DNA of 64,000 nucleotides from an uncultured Chlorobiaceae bacterium (GTDB lineage: Bacteria; Bacteroidota; Chlorobiia; Chlorobiales; Chlorobiaceae), in contig CAILRB010000032.1 in the NCBI GenBank assembly GCA_903836465.1, positions 1 through 64,000 of the forward strand, in the 5' to 3' direction. The first letter of the stretch is position 1. The number at the start of each line of letters is the position of its first letter. A program made the position numbers and the translations under genes. The notes under the pieces were generated by a model, which was not told where the DNA came from, ran no database searches, and worked only from the letters and a program-made list of their open reading frames with translations. Below are positions 50,868-60,128 of this stretch, piece after piece.

Positions 50868-53354
50868 TTAGTGTTCGTCCGCCTTGATTCTCATGGAGAA
50901 GAAGGAGCGGTGTACAAAAACCAGTGAGAGTGCAAAGAACACTGCTGCCAAGGTAATTGCTACCTGTGGAGCAAGTTCAATGGCGAGTTCAATGGCAAGC
51001 AAACCAAAGAGTGTAGTGAACTTGATGATCGGATTCAGGGCAACCGAAGAGGTGTCCTTGAAAGGATCGCCGACGGTATCACCAACAATGGATGCATCAT
51101 GAAGCGGAGTGCCCTTGGCATTGAGTTCGGTTTCAACAATCTTCTTGGCATTGTCCCAAGCACCACCGGCATTAGCCATGAAGATGGCCTGGTAGAGACC
51201 GAAAAGCGCAATGGAGATAAGGTAACCGATAAAGAAGAATGAGTTAAGACACGCAAAGGCAAGGGTGGTAAAGAAAACGGTAAGAAAGATATTGATCATA
51301 CCTTTCTGCGCAAACTTCGTGCAGATTTCCACAACCTTCTTGCTGTCCTCAATCGATGCTTTTTCAACGGAGCTGTCGAGCTTGATATTCTTCTTGATGA
51401 ATTCAACGGCAAAGTAGGCGCCTGTGGTCACGGCATTCATCGATGCTCCGGTAAACCAGTAGATAATAGCGCCGCCCATCATCAGTCCAAGCAGGAATGG
51501 AGGGGACAGAATCGAAAGCTTTGCAATGGCAGCAGTGTCTGCAAGGCCATTGGTAAGGATCATGATAATCGAGAAGATCATCGTTGTGGAACCAACCACA
51601 GCGGTACCGATCAGCACTGGTTTAGCCGTTGCCTTGAAGGTGTTGCCTGCGCCGTCGTTAGCTTCAAGGTACCTTTTAGCATTGGTAAAGTCAGGCTGGA
51701 AGCCAAACTCACTCTGGATGTTCTGCTTGATATTCGGAATCGACTCAATAAGCGATAGCTCATAGACAGACTGGGCATTGTCAGTAACCGGTCCATAGGA
51801 GTCAACCGCGATCGTCACCGGACCCATGCTCAGGAAGCCAAAAGCAACAAGACCGAAAGCAAACACCGAAGGAGCCAGCATGATTACTTTGTCAAGTCCG
51901 ACAGTGAGGAGTCCTTGTGAGGCAATCAGCTCAGGAGTCAAACCGAGAGTGGTTATTCCAAGAGTACTGAGGCCATAAGCGGCACCCATCAAACTGACAA
52001 TGGCAAGGCCCATCCAGTATGCACTGAAGTTACCGGCAACAAGACCTGCAAGAATGTTCAGGGCTGCGCCTCCCTCCTTGGAGCATTGTACGACGTTACG
52101 CACATGGGCACACTCAGTAGAGGTAAAGCGGTTTACCAGTTCAGGAATAAGTGCACCGGCAATCGTTCCGCAGGTGATGATCGAAGCAAGCTTCCACCAC
52201 ATGGTGCCGTCACCGAGGGTGCTGATCAGATACCAGGATGCGATGTAGGTAAGGATAATCGAAACAATTGAGGTAAGCCAGACAAGCGTGATGAGCGGCT
52301 TCTCAAAGTTCATCTCGTCAGCATTGCTGTACTTCATCTTGGCCAAAGCAGCATTTGCCCAGTAGGAGAAGGCACTGGCAAGAATCATCACAAGACGCAT
52401 GGCGAAGATCCAGACAAGCAGCATGATCTGCACTTCAGGAGCCTTGATGGCAAGCAAAATAAAGGAGATAAGAGCAACACCGGTAACACCGTAGGTTTCA
52501 AAACCGTCAGCGGTAGGACCAACCGAGTCGCCAGCATTATCACCGGCACAGTCAGCAATAACGCCAGGATTACGGGCGTCATCTTCCTTGATCTTGAAAA
52601 CAATCTTCATGAGATCGGAACCGATGTCGGCAATCTTGGTAAAGATACCGCCAGCGATACGAAGCACTGAAGCGCCAAGCGACTCACCGATGGCAAAACC
52701 GATAAAGCATGGACCGGCAAAATCTTTAGGCACAAAAAGAAGAATGCAGAGCATGACGAAAAGCTCAATGCTGATCAGCAGCATACCAATACTCATGCCT
52801 GCCCTGAGGGGGATAGCATAGGTTGGAAAGGGTTTTCCTCCTAGACTTGCAAATGCTGTCCTTGAGTTGGCAAAGGTGTTGATTCTCATGCCAAACCATG
52901 CAACGGTATAGCTTCCGAGAATACCGATAAGACTGGCAACAAGAATGAAAACAACCTTGATTGTTTCAAGGTGGCGAAGCCATCCAAAGTAAGCAACAAT
53001 AATCGCACCGATAAGAACCCAAAGAACAAGAATGAATTTACCCTGCGTCACAAGGTAGGTTTTGCAGGTCTCATAAATCAGTTCACTGATCTCGCGCATG
53101 GCGTTGTGAACCGGAAGATTACGGATACCCATGTACTGTACGACACCAAAAATCATCCCGAACAAACAGATTGCAAGACCCCACATAAGGAGCGTGTCAC
53201 CTGGTATTCCTCCGAGGAATGATACAGCGTGTAAATCCGGCAATACCAAATCGGCCTCGCTTGCCAGCGCATTGGGCGCCTGTAACAAAACGCCAAGGCC
53301 TCCCAGAACTGACACAGCTCTGGCCCACCATGTTACGTTAAACGGTTTTTTCAT
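50868..53354 (-). CDS. hppA: Membrane-bound proton/sodium-translocating pyrophosphatase
   Basis: 828 aa; '[47 protein letters not shown]'-type motifs; '[28 protein letters not shown]'. Confidence 0.97.
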   Translation of the reverse strand: [828 protein letters not shown]

Positions 53355-53657
53355 TGTTCTTTTTTTTTCACTGTTTTTCCTGACTCAAGAAAAAAAATAT
53401 TGTCAACAGCACCCTAAATCGTCCTGTCAACAACAGTAAGTTCTAATTTGCAACTTTTTTCATGAATCTCAATGCCTTTTTAAATCAGATCACCATGATA
53501 TTACACTTCTGAAATATGAATACTTGATTTTTTTATGGCACGAAATGAACGGTGTTTATTCATTTTGTCGCACCTCTTTGTATTATTATTCCGTTATCTT
53601 TCCTGCTTTTGAAGAGAGAAACCCTAAACTACTTCGCTGGATTTATTTTTTTTATCT

Positions 53658-54230
53658 ATGAAACTTTTAGTGGGTCTTGGGAATCCTGACTCCCAATATG
53701 TCGGTACACGGCACAACATCGGCTTTTGTGCGGCCGAAATAATTGCAGCTTCTTTCAATGCTGGATTCAGTAAAGGAAAAGGAAAATATCTGGGATCTAA
53801 AATCAGGCACAGAGGGGAGAGCGTCATCATCATCAAACCAATGACCTATATGAACCTCTCGGGTCACGCTGTCGTTGCAGCAATGAATTTTCACAAAATT
53901 GACAGAAGCGAAATTCTGGTTCTCTGCGATGATCTTAACCTCCCTTCAGGATCCATACGCATACGTCCAAAAGGATCAGCCGGCGGGCAAAACGGGCTGA
54001 AACACATTATCGAATGTCTCGGAAGTGATGAATTTGCTCGCCTGCGGATAGGCATCAGACCAGATGAACAACCTCTGAGTTCCTTTTCGTCGTTTGTCCT
54101 TGGAAAATTCAGTGAGGATGAAAAAATGGTTATGAATAAGGTACTGCCTGTTTGCAGGGATGCTGCGCTTGATTTCGTCATCAACGGCATAGGACATGCC
54201 ATGAACAATTACAACAAGCCTGTTGTTTAA
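53658..54230 (+). CDS. pth: Peptidyl-tRNA hydrolase
   Basis: MKLLVGLGNPDSQYVGTRHNIGFCAAEII...KPMTYMNLSGHAVVAA...LCDDLNLPSGSIRIRPKGSAGGQNGLKHI. Confidence 0.97.
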   Translation: MKLLVGLGNPDSQYVGTRHNIGFCAAEIIAASFNAGFSKGKGKYLGSKIRHRGESVIIIKPMTYMNLSGHAVVAAMNFHKIDRSEILVLCDDLNLPSGSIRIRPKGSAGGQNGLKHIIECLGSDEFARLRIGIRPDEQPLSSFSSFVLGKFSEDEKMVMNKVLPVCRDAALDFVINGIGHAMNNYNKPVV

Positions 54231-55063
54231 CAGGCTGCGAGACGGACACCATCGTTTTCAGTGGCCGCAGAACGGGATGGGGTGTTTTTTTTCAAAAAAC
54301 GTATCGCTCGGGCATTGAACTCTCTCGGTTGGTCCACGTTACAGACATGACCGGAATTATTGATCACCTCAAGCCATGAATTGGTATGCTTGGTGATGAT
54401 ATAACGAACCGCAGGCAAAAACATGTGATCTTCCTCTCCCATAAGGTAGAGAGTAGGAATTGCGGTATCTTTCTCCTCAAAGTATTTTAGCAGCGGAGTA
54501 ATTTCGTATGTCAGTGTATACCACCTCATAAACTCTTTCTGAGCAACCTTTTTGGCTTCATTCACAAAGAGTATCCTTGACTTTTTATGGCGCTCGCTGG
54601 GCATAATAATCCAGGCAAAAAAGCTGTAGAGCCACATGTATGGCACAATGCTCTTGAACATGTTTCCAAGGGCAACAAGAACCTTTGCCCGAATGTTAAG
54701 TCTTATGATAGCCCCCCCCATAATCATTGATGTAACTCTTTCCGGAGCTAGTTCACTCAGATTACGGATGAGAATGGTTCCAAGTGATATGCCGATGAAG
54801 TTGGCCTTCTCGATTTTCAGGGAGTCAAGCACTTCAAGAATATCTCGGGTTATATCTTCAAAATCGTAATGACGCACCCCCATGGGAACAGCAACACCCT
54901 TCGACTTTCCATGCCCCCTGAGATCAACAAGCAGCACATTGAAATGCTTGATAAACTCCTTTATCTGGAGAAACCATATTGAAGAACTGCCACCAGCTCC
55001 GTGAACAAACACAACCCAAGGAGCTTCGGGGTCATCCAACTCGTATGTCTTGTAGTGAAGCAT
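54227..55063 (-). CDS. Alpha/beta hydrolase
   Basis: 'WVVFVHGAGGSSSIWFLQIKEFIKHFNVLLVDLRGHGKSKG', 'NFIGISLGTILIRNL'. Confidence 0.92.
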   Translation of the reverse strand: MLHYKTYELDDPEAPWVVFVHGAGGSSSIWFLQIKEFIKHFNVLLVDLRGHGKSKGVAVPMGVRHYDFEDITRDILEVLDSLKIEKANFIGISLGTILIRNLSELAPERVTSMIMGGAIIRLNIRAKVLVALGNMFKSIVPYMWLYSFFAWIIMPSERHKKSRILFVNEAKKVAQKEFMRWYTLTYEITPLLKYFEEKDTAIPTLYLMGEEDHMFLPAVRYIITKHTNSWLEVINNSGHVCNVDQPREFNARAIRFLKKNTPSRSAATENDGVRLAAC

Positions 55064-55127
55064 TGAAGAAGACAGTTATATATCATTGAAACTATATGTA
55101 ATCAAAACAACGTCAAAAACCAAAAAG

Positions 55128-55670
55128 TTACAAGCCACTGCGAAGAACACGCACCAGTTCAAAGATGGCGATCCCCGTTGCAACAGCGACGTTCAACGAA
55201 TGTTTGGTACCGTACTGAGGAATTTCGAGCACATCGTCACACAGATTGAGCACATCGTTTTCAAGTCCGTCAACTTCATTACCAACAACAAGACAAAGAG
55301 GAAAGTCATCAGGATTGAGTGTCGTGTAGGAACGGCTTCCTGATGCTATCTCCAATCCGCAGATTCGCACGCCCTTTTGTTTCAACTGTGCAAGAGCCTC
55401 CAACGGGTCGGAATGATACTCCCATATAACGGTTTCCTGGGCTCCCAACGCTGTTTTATCAATCTCTTTTCGAGGTGGTGTTGCGGTATAGCCTGAAAGA
55501 ATCATTTTTTCAATACCTGCAGCGTCAGCCGTGCGAAACATGGCACCAACATTCCACATACTACGAATATTATGGAGCATCAAATAAAGAGGGTGTTTCG
55601 GCGCAACCGAATACTGCTCCGCATTCAGCCGATTCATTTCGGCTCCCTGTAACTTTCTGAACTCCTGCAT
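55128..55670 (-). CDS. TrmH/SpoU family RNA methyltransferase
   Basis: 'YLMLHNIRSMWNVGAMFRTADAAGIEKMILSGYTATPP', 'LCLVVGNEVDGLENDVLNLCDDVLEIPQYGTKHSLNVAVATGIAIFE'; internal start chosen. Confidence 0.93.
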   Translation of the reverse strand: MQEFRKLQGAEMNRLNAEQYSVAPKHPLYLMLHNIRSMWNVGAMFRTADAAGIEKMILSGYTATPPRKEIDKTALGAQETVIWEYHSDPLEALAQLKQKGVRICGLEIASGSRSYTTLNPDDFPLCLVVGNEVDGLENDVLNLCDDVLEIPQYGTKHSLNVAVATGIAIFELVRVLRSGL

Positions 55671-55671
55671 A

Positions 55672-56739
55672 CTAAAGCGACCTGAGCTTTTCGATGATTT
55701 GTTGATTTTCCTCAACCAGCCCAATATTGAATCTCAAACAGTTCTCCATCAGATGGTAACCGGAAACATTTCTGACCAGAATACCAGCGCTGCGAAGGCT
55801 TTGGAAAACAACCCCCGCGTCACTAACCCTGATAATCAAAAAATTGGTATCACTCAGAAACGGCTCTACTCCGTCAACAGAAAGTAGTTCATTATAGAGT
55901 TTGTACCGCTCATGAAGAATATATGATACAGCATCAGTAACCAGTGAGTAATTCGCCAACACCTTTGTGAGGGTTATCTCGGCAAGCCTGCTGGAAGCAA
56001 AGGGTATTTTCGGCTTGGCAAGCTCGGCCATCAGCACGGGATTTGCAACAGCAAAACCAATCCGTATCCCTGCAAGCGCAAGCGCTTTGGACATGGTGCG
56101 GAGCACAACAAGATTAGACAGTTCGTCAATGAGCTCAAGAATGGAGCGCTGACTTGAAAACTCAATGTACGCTTCGTCTACCAGCACAATGGCATCAGAA
56201 GATTCAACAATCAACCGAACTTCGTCAAATGTCAATGATTTTGAGGTAGGATTATTCGGCGTGGAGAGGACAATAACATCTACAGCCTCATCATGCGCCG
56301 CCCGAAGAATTGCATCCACATCGAAATCAAGAGTTGGATGCATAGGCACGCTGACAATCCGGGACTGCAACAACAGAGCTATTTTTTCATAGAGCGAAAA
56401 TGATGGGTCAGGAATAAGCACCTTTCTACCAGGGCCAAGAGATGCAAGAAAGATCGTATAGAGCATCTCATTTGAGCCGTTGCTCATCATCACAGAATCA
56501 GGCGAAATGCCCAGAAAATCGGCATAAGCCTGCATACCCCGGTATGGAAGAATATCCGGATAACGGTTCCAGGGTTCCTTGATAAACTCTCCGATAATTT
56601 CCTCTTTAAGCCACATCGGCACATCAAATGGACTTTCATTCTGATTCAGCTTTATTTCAGCCTGCTGTCCTCCTTCAACCTTGTATGTCGAAATATTTTT
56701 TAATGCCGGATTAAGAAGACGTCCTATCTCTCTTTTCAT
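55672..56739 (-). CDS. hisC: Histidinol-phosphate aminotransferase
   Basis: 'KLNQNESPFDVP...SNGSNEMLYTIFLASLGPGRKVLIPDPSFSLYEKIA', 'RTMSKALALAGIRIGFAVANP'. Confidence 0.93.
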   Translation of the reverse strand: MKREIGRLLNPALKNISTYKVEGGQQAEIKLNQNESPFDVPMWLKEEIIGEFIKEPWNRYPDILPYRGMQAYADFLGISPDSVMMSNGSNEMLYTIFLASLGPGRKVLIPDPSFSLYEKIALLLQSRIVSVPMHPTLDFDVDAILRAAHDEAVDVIVLSTPNNPTSKSLTFDEVRLIVESSDAIVLVDEAYIEFSSQRSILELIDELSNLVVLRTMSKALALAGIRIGFAVANPVLMAELAKPKIPFASSRLAEITLTKVLANYSLVTDAVSYILHERYKLYNELLSVDGVEPFLSDTNFLIIRVSDAGVVFQSLRSAGILVRNVSGYHLMENCLRFNIGLVEENQQIIEKLRSL

Positions 56740-56926
56740 GGTAACCCTTTTCGTAGTTGCTGTGAATCGCTCCAACCCGCAATCCAGGCTGGATAGACCA
56801 ATCCAGAGGATTGGTCCCTATTAAAAAAACATCTTTTTATGACAATTCATGAAAAAAGTCTGGACAATCCTCAATTATTTTATACATTAAAACAGGACAA
56901 AAAGAATCCAAATTAATGGGGGAGAA

Positions 56927-57349
56927 ATGACAAGCACAATAAAAACACCTCTTGATCTTCTCAACGATATCTACAGTATAGCATGGTGGATGACCTGCAA
57001 CGAGCACGATTCTGAAGATTTGGTATCCAAGACATATCTTTATGCGGATAAAAACACAAAAGAAATTGATCTCTTGAAAGCCTTCAGAGAGTGTTATGTT
57101 AAACAGTTCGGACAATACACCGATTTCTGTATCAGCGAAAACAAATGCAAGCCACACCTTCAGCTTCTTGATTCACTGAAGCATTGTGCTGCAGACATAA
57201 AGCTCTCTGTTCTGTTGAAAGAAATCTCAGGACTACAACACCGGCAGATTTCAGATATTATTGGAACACCGATTGACACTATAAGAAAATGGCTGCTCTG
57301 GGGAAGGCAACTCCTGGTCAATACCAGCCAGCTTAAAGCTTCCGCTTGA
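56927..57349 (+). CDS. Small protein resembling a diverged ECF-type sigma factor
   Basis: 'DLLNDIYSIAWWMTCNEHDSEDLVSKTYLYADKNTKEIDLLKAFRECYV' is region-2-like; 'VLLKEISGLQHRQISDIIGTPIDTIRKWLLWGRQLLV' is region-4-like. RBS-like gggggagaaatg. Confidence 0.6.
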   Translation: MTSTIKTPLDLLNDIYSIAWWMTCNEHDSEDLVSKTYLYADKNTKEIDLLKAFRECYVKQFGQYTDFCISENKCKPHLQLLDSLKHCAADIKLSVLLKEISGLQHRQISDIIGTPIDTIRKWLLWGRQLLVNTSQLKASA

Positions 57350-57457
57350 ATACACTCTTTTTCTGAAAGGCCACTTCTCTCTCAAAGTGGCCTTTTGTTC
57401 TTTATACCCGCCTCTTTATATTTGAGCTGAGCAAAATAAATTTAAACTTTTTTTTAC

Positions 57458-58450
57458 ATGATCATTATCACCGGCGGGGCAGGATTTATAGGCAGTGCCA
57501 TGCTTTGGGCACTTAACCGCAGGGGTGAGGAAAACATCATCATCATTGATGATCTTGGATCGACAGCTACTGAAAAATGGCGGAACCTTTCAGGACTTCA
57601 TTTTGACGATGTTATACCAATAGATCTATTTCCCGACCTTCTTGAGAGAGGTGCATTGACGGGTATTTCGGCTATCATCCACATGGGAGCGAACAGTTCC
57701 ACGACAGAAACCGATGCTGATCACCTTCTGACAAACAATTTCGGTTACTCAAAAAAAATTGCCTCTTTCTGTATGGCGCATGATGTCCGGCTTATCTATG
57801 CATCAAGTGCTGCAACGTACGGAGATGGATCAAACGGATACAGTGATGATATTCAGCAACTCGACAAGCTCAGGCCACTGAACATGTATGGGTACTCGAA
57901 GCAGTTGTTTGACCGCTGGGCTATCAAAAACAACATTCTCGACAAGGCTGTTGGACTTAAATTTTTCAACGTCTACGGCCCAAACGAGTATCATAAAGGC
58001 GATATGAGCAGTGTCGTCTACAAAGCATTCCATCAGATACAGGAAAAAGGCTCCGTAAGACTTTTTCAGTCGCACAGACCAGACTATAAGAACGGCGAAC
58101 AATTGCGAGATTTTATCTCAGTGAAAGATTGCACAAGAATCATGATGTGGCTGCTTGAAAACCCGGCAGCAGGCATCTTCAATGTCGGGAGTGGAGAGGC
58201 AAGAAGTTTCAAGGATTTGGCGACCGCAACGTTTTTTGCTCTTGGCAAGGAGCCTCTCATTGAGTACGTTCCAATGCCGGAAACCCTGCGCGACAAATAC
58301 CAGTATTACACCTGTGCCGATATGACAAAGCTTCGGCAGGCAGGATTCAGCGAGCCTCTCACTTCAATTGAGGATGGTGTATGCGATTATGTGCAACACT
58401 ACCTTTCCACCGACAGTCCTTATCTTGAGTACAGGAATTCCTCTTTATAA
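57458..58450 (+). CDS. hldD: ADP-L-glycero-D-manno-heptose 6-epimerase / NAD-dependent epimerase
   Basis: 'MIIITGGAGFIGSAMLWALNRRGEENIIIIDDLG...HMGANSSTTETDADHLLTNNFGYSK...VYGPNEYHKGDMSSVVYKAFHQI'. Confidence 0.9.
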   Translation: MIIITGGAGFIGSAMLWALNRRGEENIIIIDDLGSTATEKWRNLSGLHFDDVIPIDLFPDLLERGALTGISAIIHMGANSSTTETDADHLLTNNFGYSKKIASFCMAHDVRLIYASSAATYGDGSNGYSDDIQQLDKLRPLNMYGYSKQLFDRWAIKNNILDKAVGLKFFNVYGPNEYHKGDMSSVVYKAFHQIQEKGSVRLFQSHRPDYKNGEQLRDFISVKDCTRIMMWLLENPAAGIFNVGSGEARSFKDLATATFFALGKEPLIEYVPMPETLRDKYQYYTCADMTKLRQAGFSEPLTSIEDGVCDYVQHYLSTDSPYLEYRNSSL

Positions 58451-58471
58451 TTGCAATAATCCTCAGTAATT

Positions 58472-59431
58472 TTGACGATAGAAAAAACCATTGAAATTCA
58501 GGGCATTGAACCTGTTATTCTTTTCGGACCTTACGATTCTCTGCTGAAAAAAATAAGAGCTGAGTTTTCTGATATTCAGATAACTGCACGGGGCACTCAA
58601 ATCATACTACGTGGAGGAACCGAAGAGGTGGCGCTCCTCGAACGGATTTTCAACGAGATGATTTTACTGGCCGCCAAGCATGGCGAAGTTCTCGACAATG
58701 ACCTTGACGCGCTCATCAATCTTGGTCTCTCACAATCACAGCCGTCAAAACTCACCCATTACGGCGATGGAGATGTTATTGTGGCGACGCAGGACTATAC
58801 CGTAAGAGCCAAAACAGATGGCCAGAGACGGATGGTTGCTGAAGCAAAGAAAAATGATATTATGTTTGCCATCGGCCCGGCAGGTACCGGAAAAACCTAT
58901 ACGGCCGTTGCCATAGCTGTAGCGGCATGGAAATCCAAAAGCGTCAAACGAATTGTGCTGGCCAGACCTGCAGTCGAAGCTGGTGAAAGCCTGGGGTTTC
59001 TGCCAGGCGATCTTGCCCAGAAAATAGATCCCTACCTGCGTCCTCTTTATGATGCACTTCAGGACATGCTGACCGCTGAAAAGCTTAAACTTCTTACTGA
59101 ACAACGGGTTATCGAGATTGTCCCGCTTGCATACATGCGGGGCAGGACAATGAATAATTCTTTTATTATTCTCGATGAAGCACAGAATGCATCGAACAAA
59201 CAGATGAAAATGTGCCTGACAAGACTTGGTATCAACTCCAAAGCGATCATTACCGGCGATGTAACCCAGATTGATCTTCCAAAAGAGTTCGATTCCGGAC
59301 TTACCAATTCGCCGAAAATCCTGAAAGATATCAAGGGTATCAGCTTTGTCTATCTTGACAAAACCGATGTTGTCCGTCACAAGCTTGTCCGTGACATTAT
59401 AACCGCTTACGAAATTTATGAGCAACAATAA
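58472..59431 (+). CDS. PhoH family protein (TTG start)
   Basis: 'DIMFAIGPAGTGKTYTAVAIAVAAWKSKSVKRIVLARPAVEAGESLGFLPGDLAQKIDPYLRPLYDAL', 'FIILDEAQNASNKQMKMCLTRLG'. Confidence 0.96.
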   Translation: MTIEKTIEIQGIEPVILFGPYDSLLKKIRAEFSDIQITARGTQIILRGGTEEVALLERIFNEMILLAAKHGEVLDNDLDALINLGLSQSQPSKLTHYGDGDVIVATQDYTVRAKTDGQRRMVAEAKKNDIMFAIGPAGTGKTYTAVAIAVAAWKSKSVKRIVLARPAVEAGESLGFLPGDLAQKIDPYLRPLYDALQDMLTAEKLKLLTEQRVIEIVPLAYMRGRTMNNSFIILDEAQNASNKQMKMCLTRLGINSKAIITGDVTQIDLPKEFDSGLTNSPKILKDIKGISFVYLDKTDVVRHKLVRDIITAYEIYEQQ

Positions 59432-59572
59432 CTGCTAACGATTATTCATGGCGGAACTTTGTTATTACTGAGTCAACGTTTGTTTTGAGCTAAAAAAAAA
59501 TCTTATATTTACCGCAGTTAGATCCGAATTGTTCTTTCTTTTTTTTTACAACTTTTAAGCGAGGAAATTAAT

Positions 59573-59761
59573 ATGGCACTCTACATTACCGACGAATGCA
59601 CCTACTGCGGAGCTTGTGAACCAGAATGTCCAGTTACGGCAATTACTGCCGGTGATGATGTTTATATCATCGATGCGGGCACCTGTACCGAGTGCGAAGG
59701 ATACGCTGACGCTCCAGCCTGCGTTGCTGTTTGCCCCGCAGAGTGTATCGTTCAGGGATAA
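59573..59761 (+). CDS. 2[4Fe-4S] ferredoxin (Chlorobium type)
   Basis: MALYITDECTYCGACEPECPVTAITAGDDVYIIDAGTCTECEGYADAPACVAVCPAECIVQG. Confidence 0.97.
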   Translation: MALYITDECTYCGACEPECPVTAITAGDDVYIIDAGTCTECEGYADAPACVAVCPAECIVQG

Positions 59762-59825
59762 CAAAAAAAGAAACCAATTCAGTAAAAAGCGGAAGGCTGA
59801 ACTCCATCCGCTTTTTATTGTTCCA

Positions 59826-60128
59826 TCATACCTCGTAATCGACAATCCTGCGCTCTTCGCTGGCTTCCCCGGTAAACGGCTTTATTATTTCATGTTCTGG
59901 ATTAACCTGATACTCTGCGAGAGCTTTCCTGTCAATAAATTCACTATACAATACCACATCAGCAGAACTATCAGTACGGCTGAAATCTAATCCCACTTCA
60001 ATAGCCGTCATCCCGGGAATTCTTCCCTTGAGTCCCAACAGCTTTTCCTTGATAAGAGAAGCATTGGTTTGCTTGTCATTGCCATGAGCAACATCTTTAA
60101 GCCGCCACATTACGATATGCTTGATCAT
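59826..60128 (-). CDS. Dabb (stress-responsive A/B barrel) domain protein
   Basis: 'MIKHIVMWRLKDVAHGN...GLKGRIPGMTAIEVGLDFSRTDSSADVVLYSEFIDRKALAEYQVNPEH'. Confidence 0.9.
   Translation of the reverse strand: MIKHIVMWRLKDVAHGNDKQTNASLIKEKLLGLKGRIPGMTAIEVGLDFSRTDSSADVVLYSEFIDRKALAEYQVNPEHEIIKPFTGEASEERRIVDYEV

Noticed and set aside
54222-54230. Overlapping stop codons of pth and the convergent hydrolase (shared TTAA)
   Set aside because: Palindromic TTAA makes this a common convergent overlap; no further signal.
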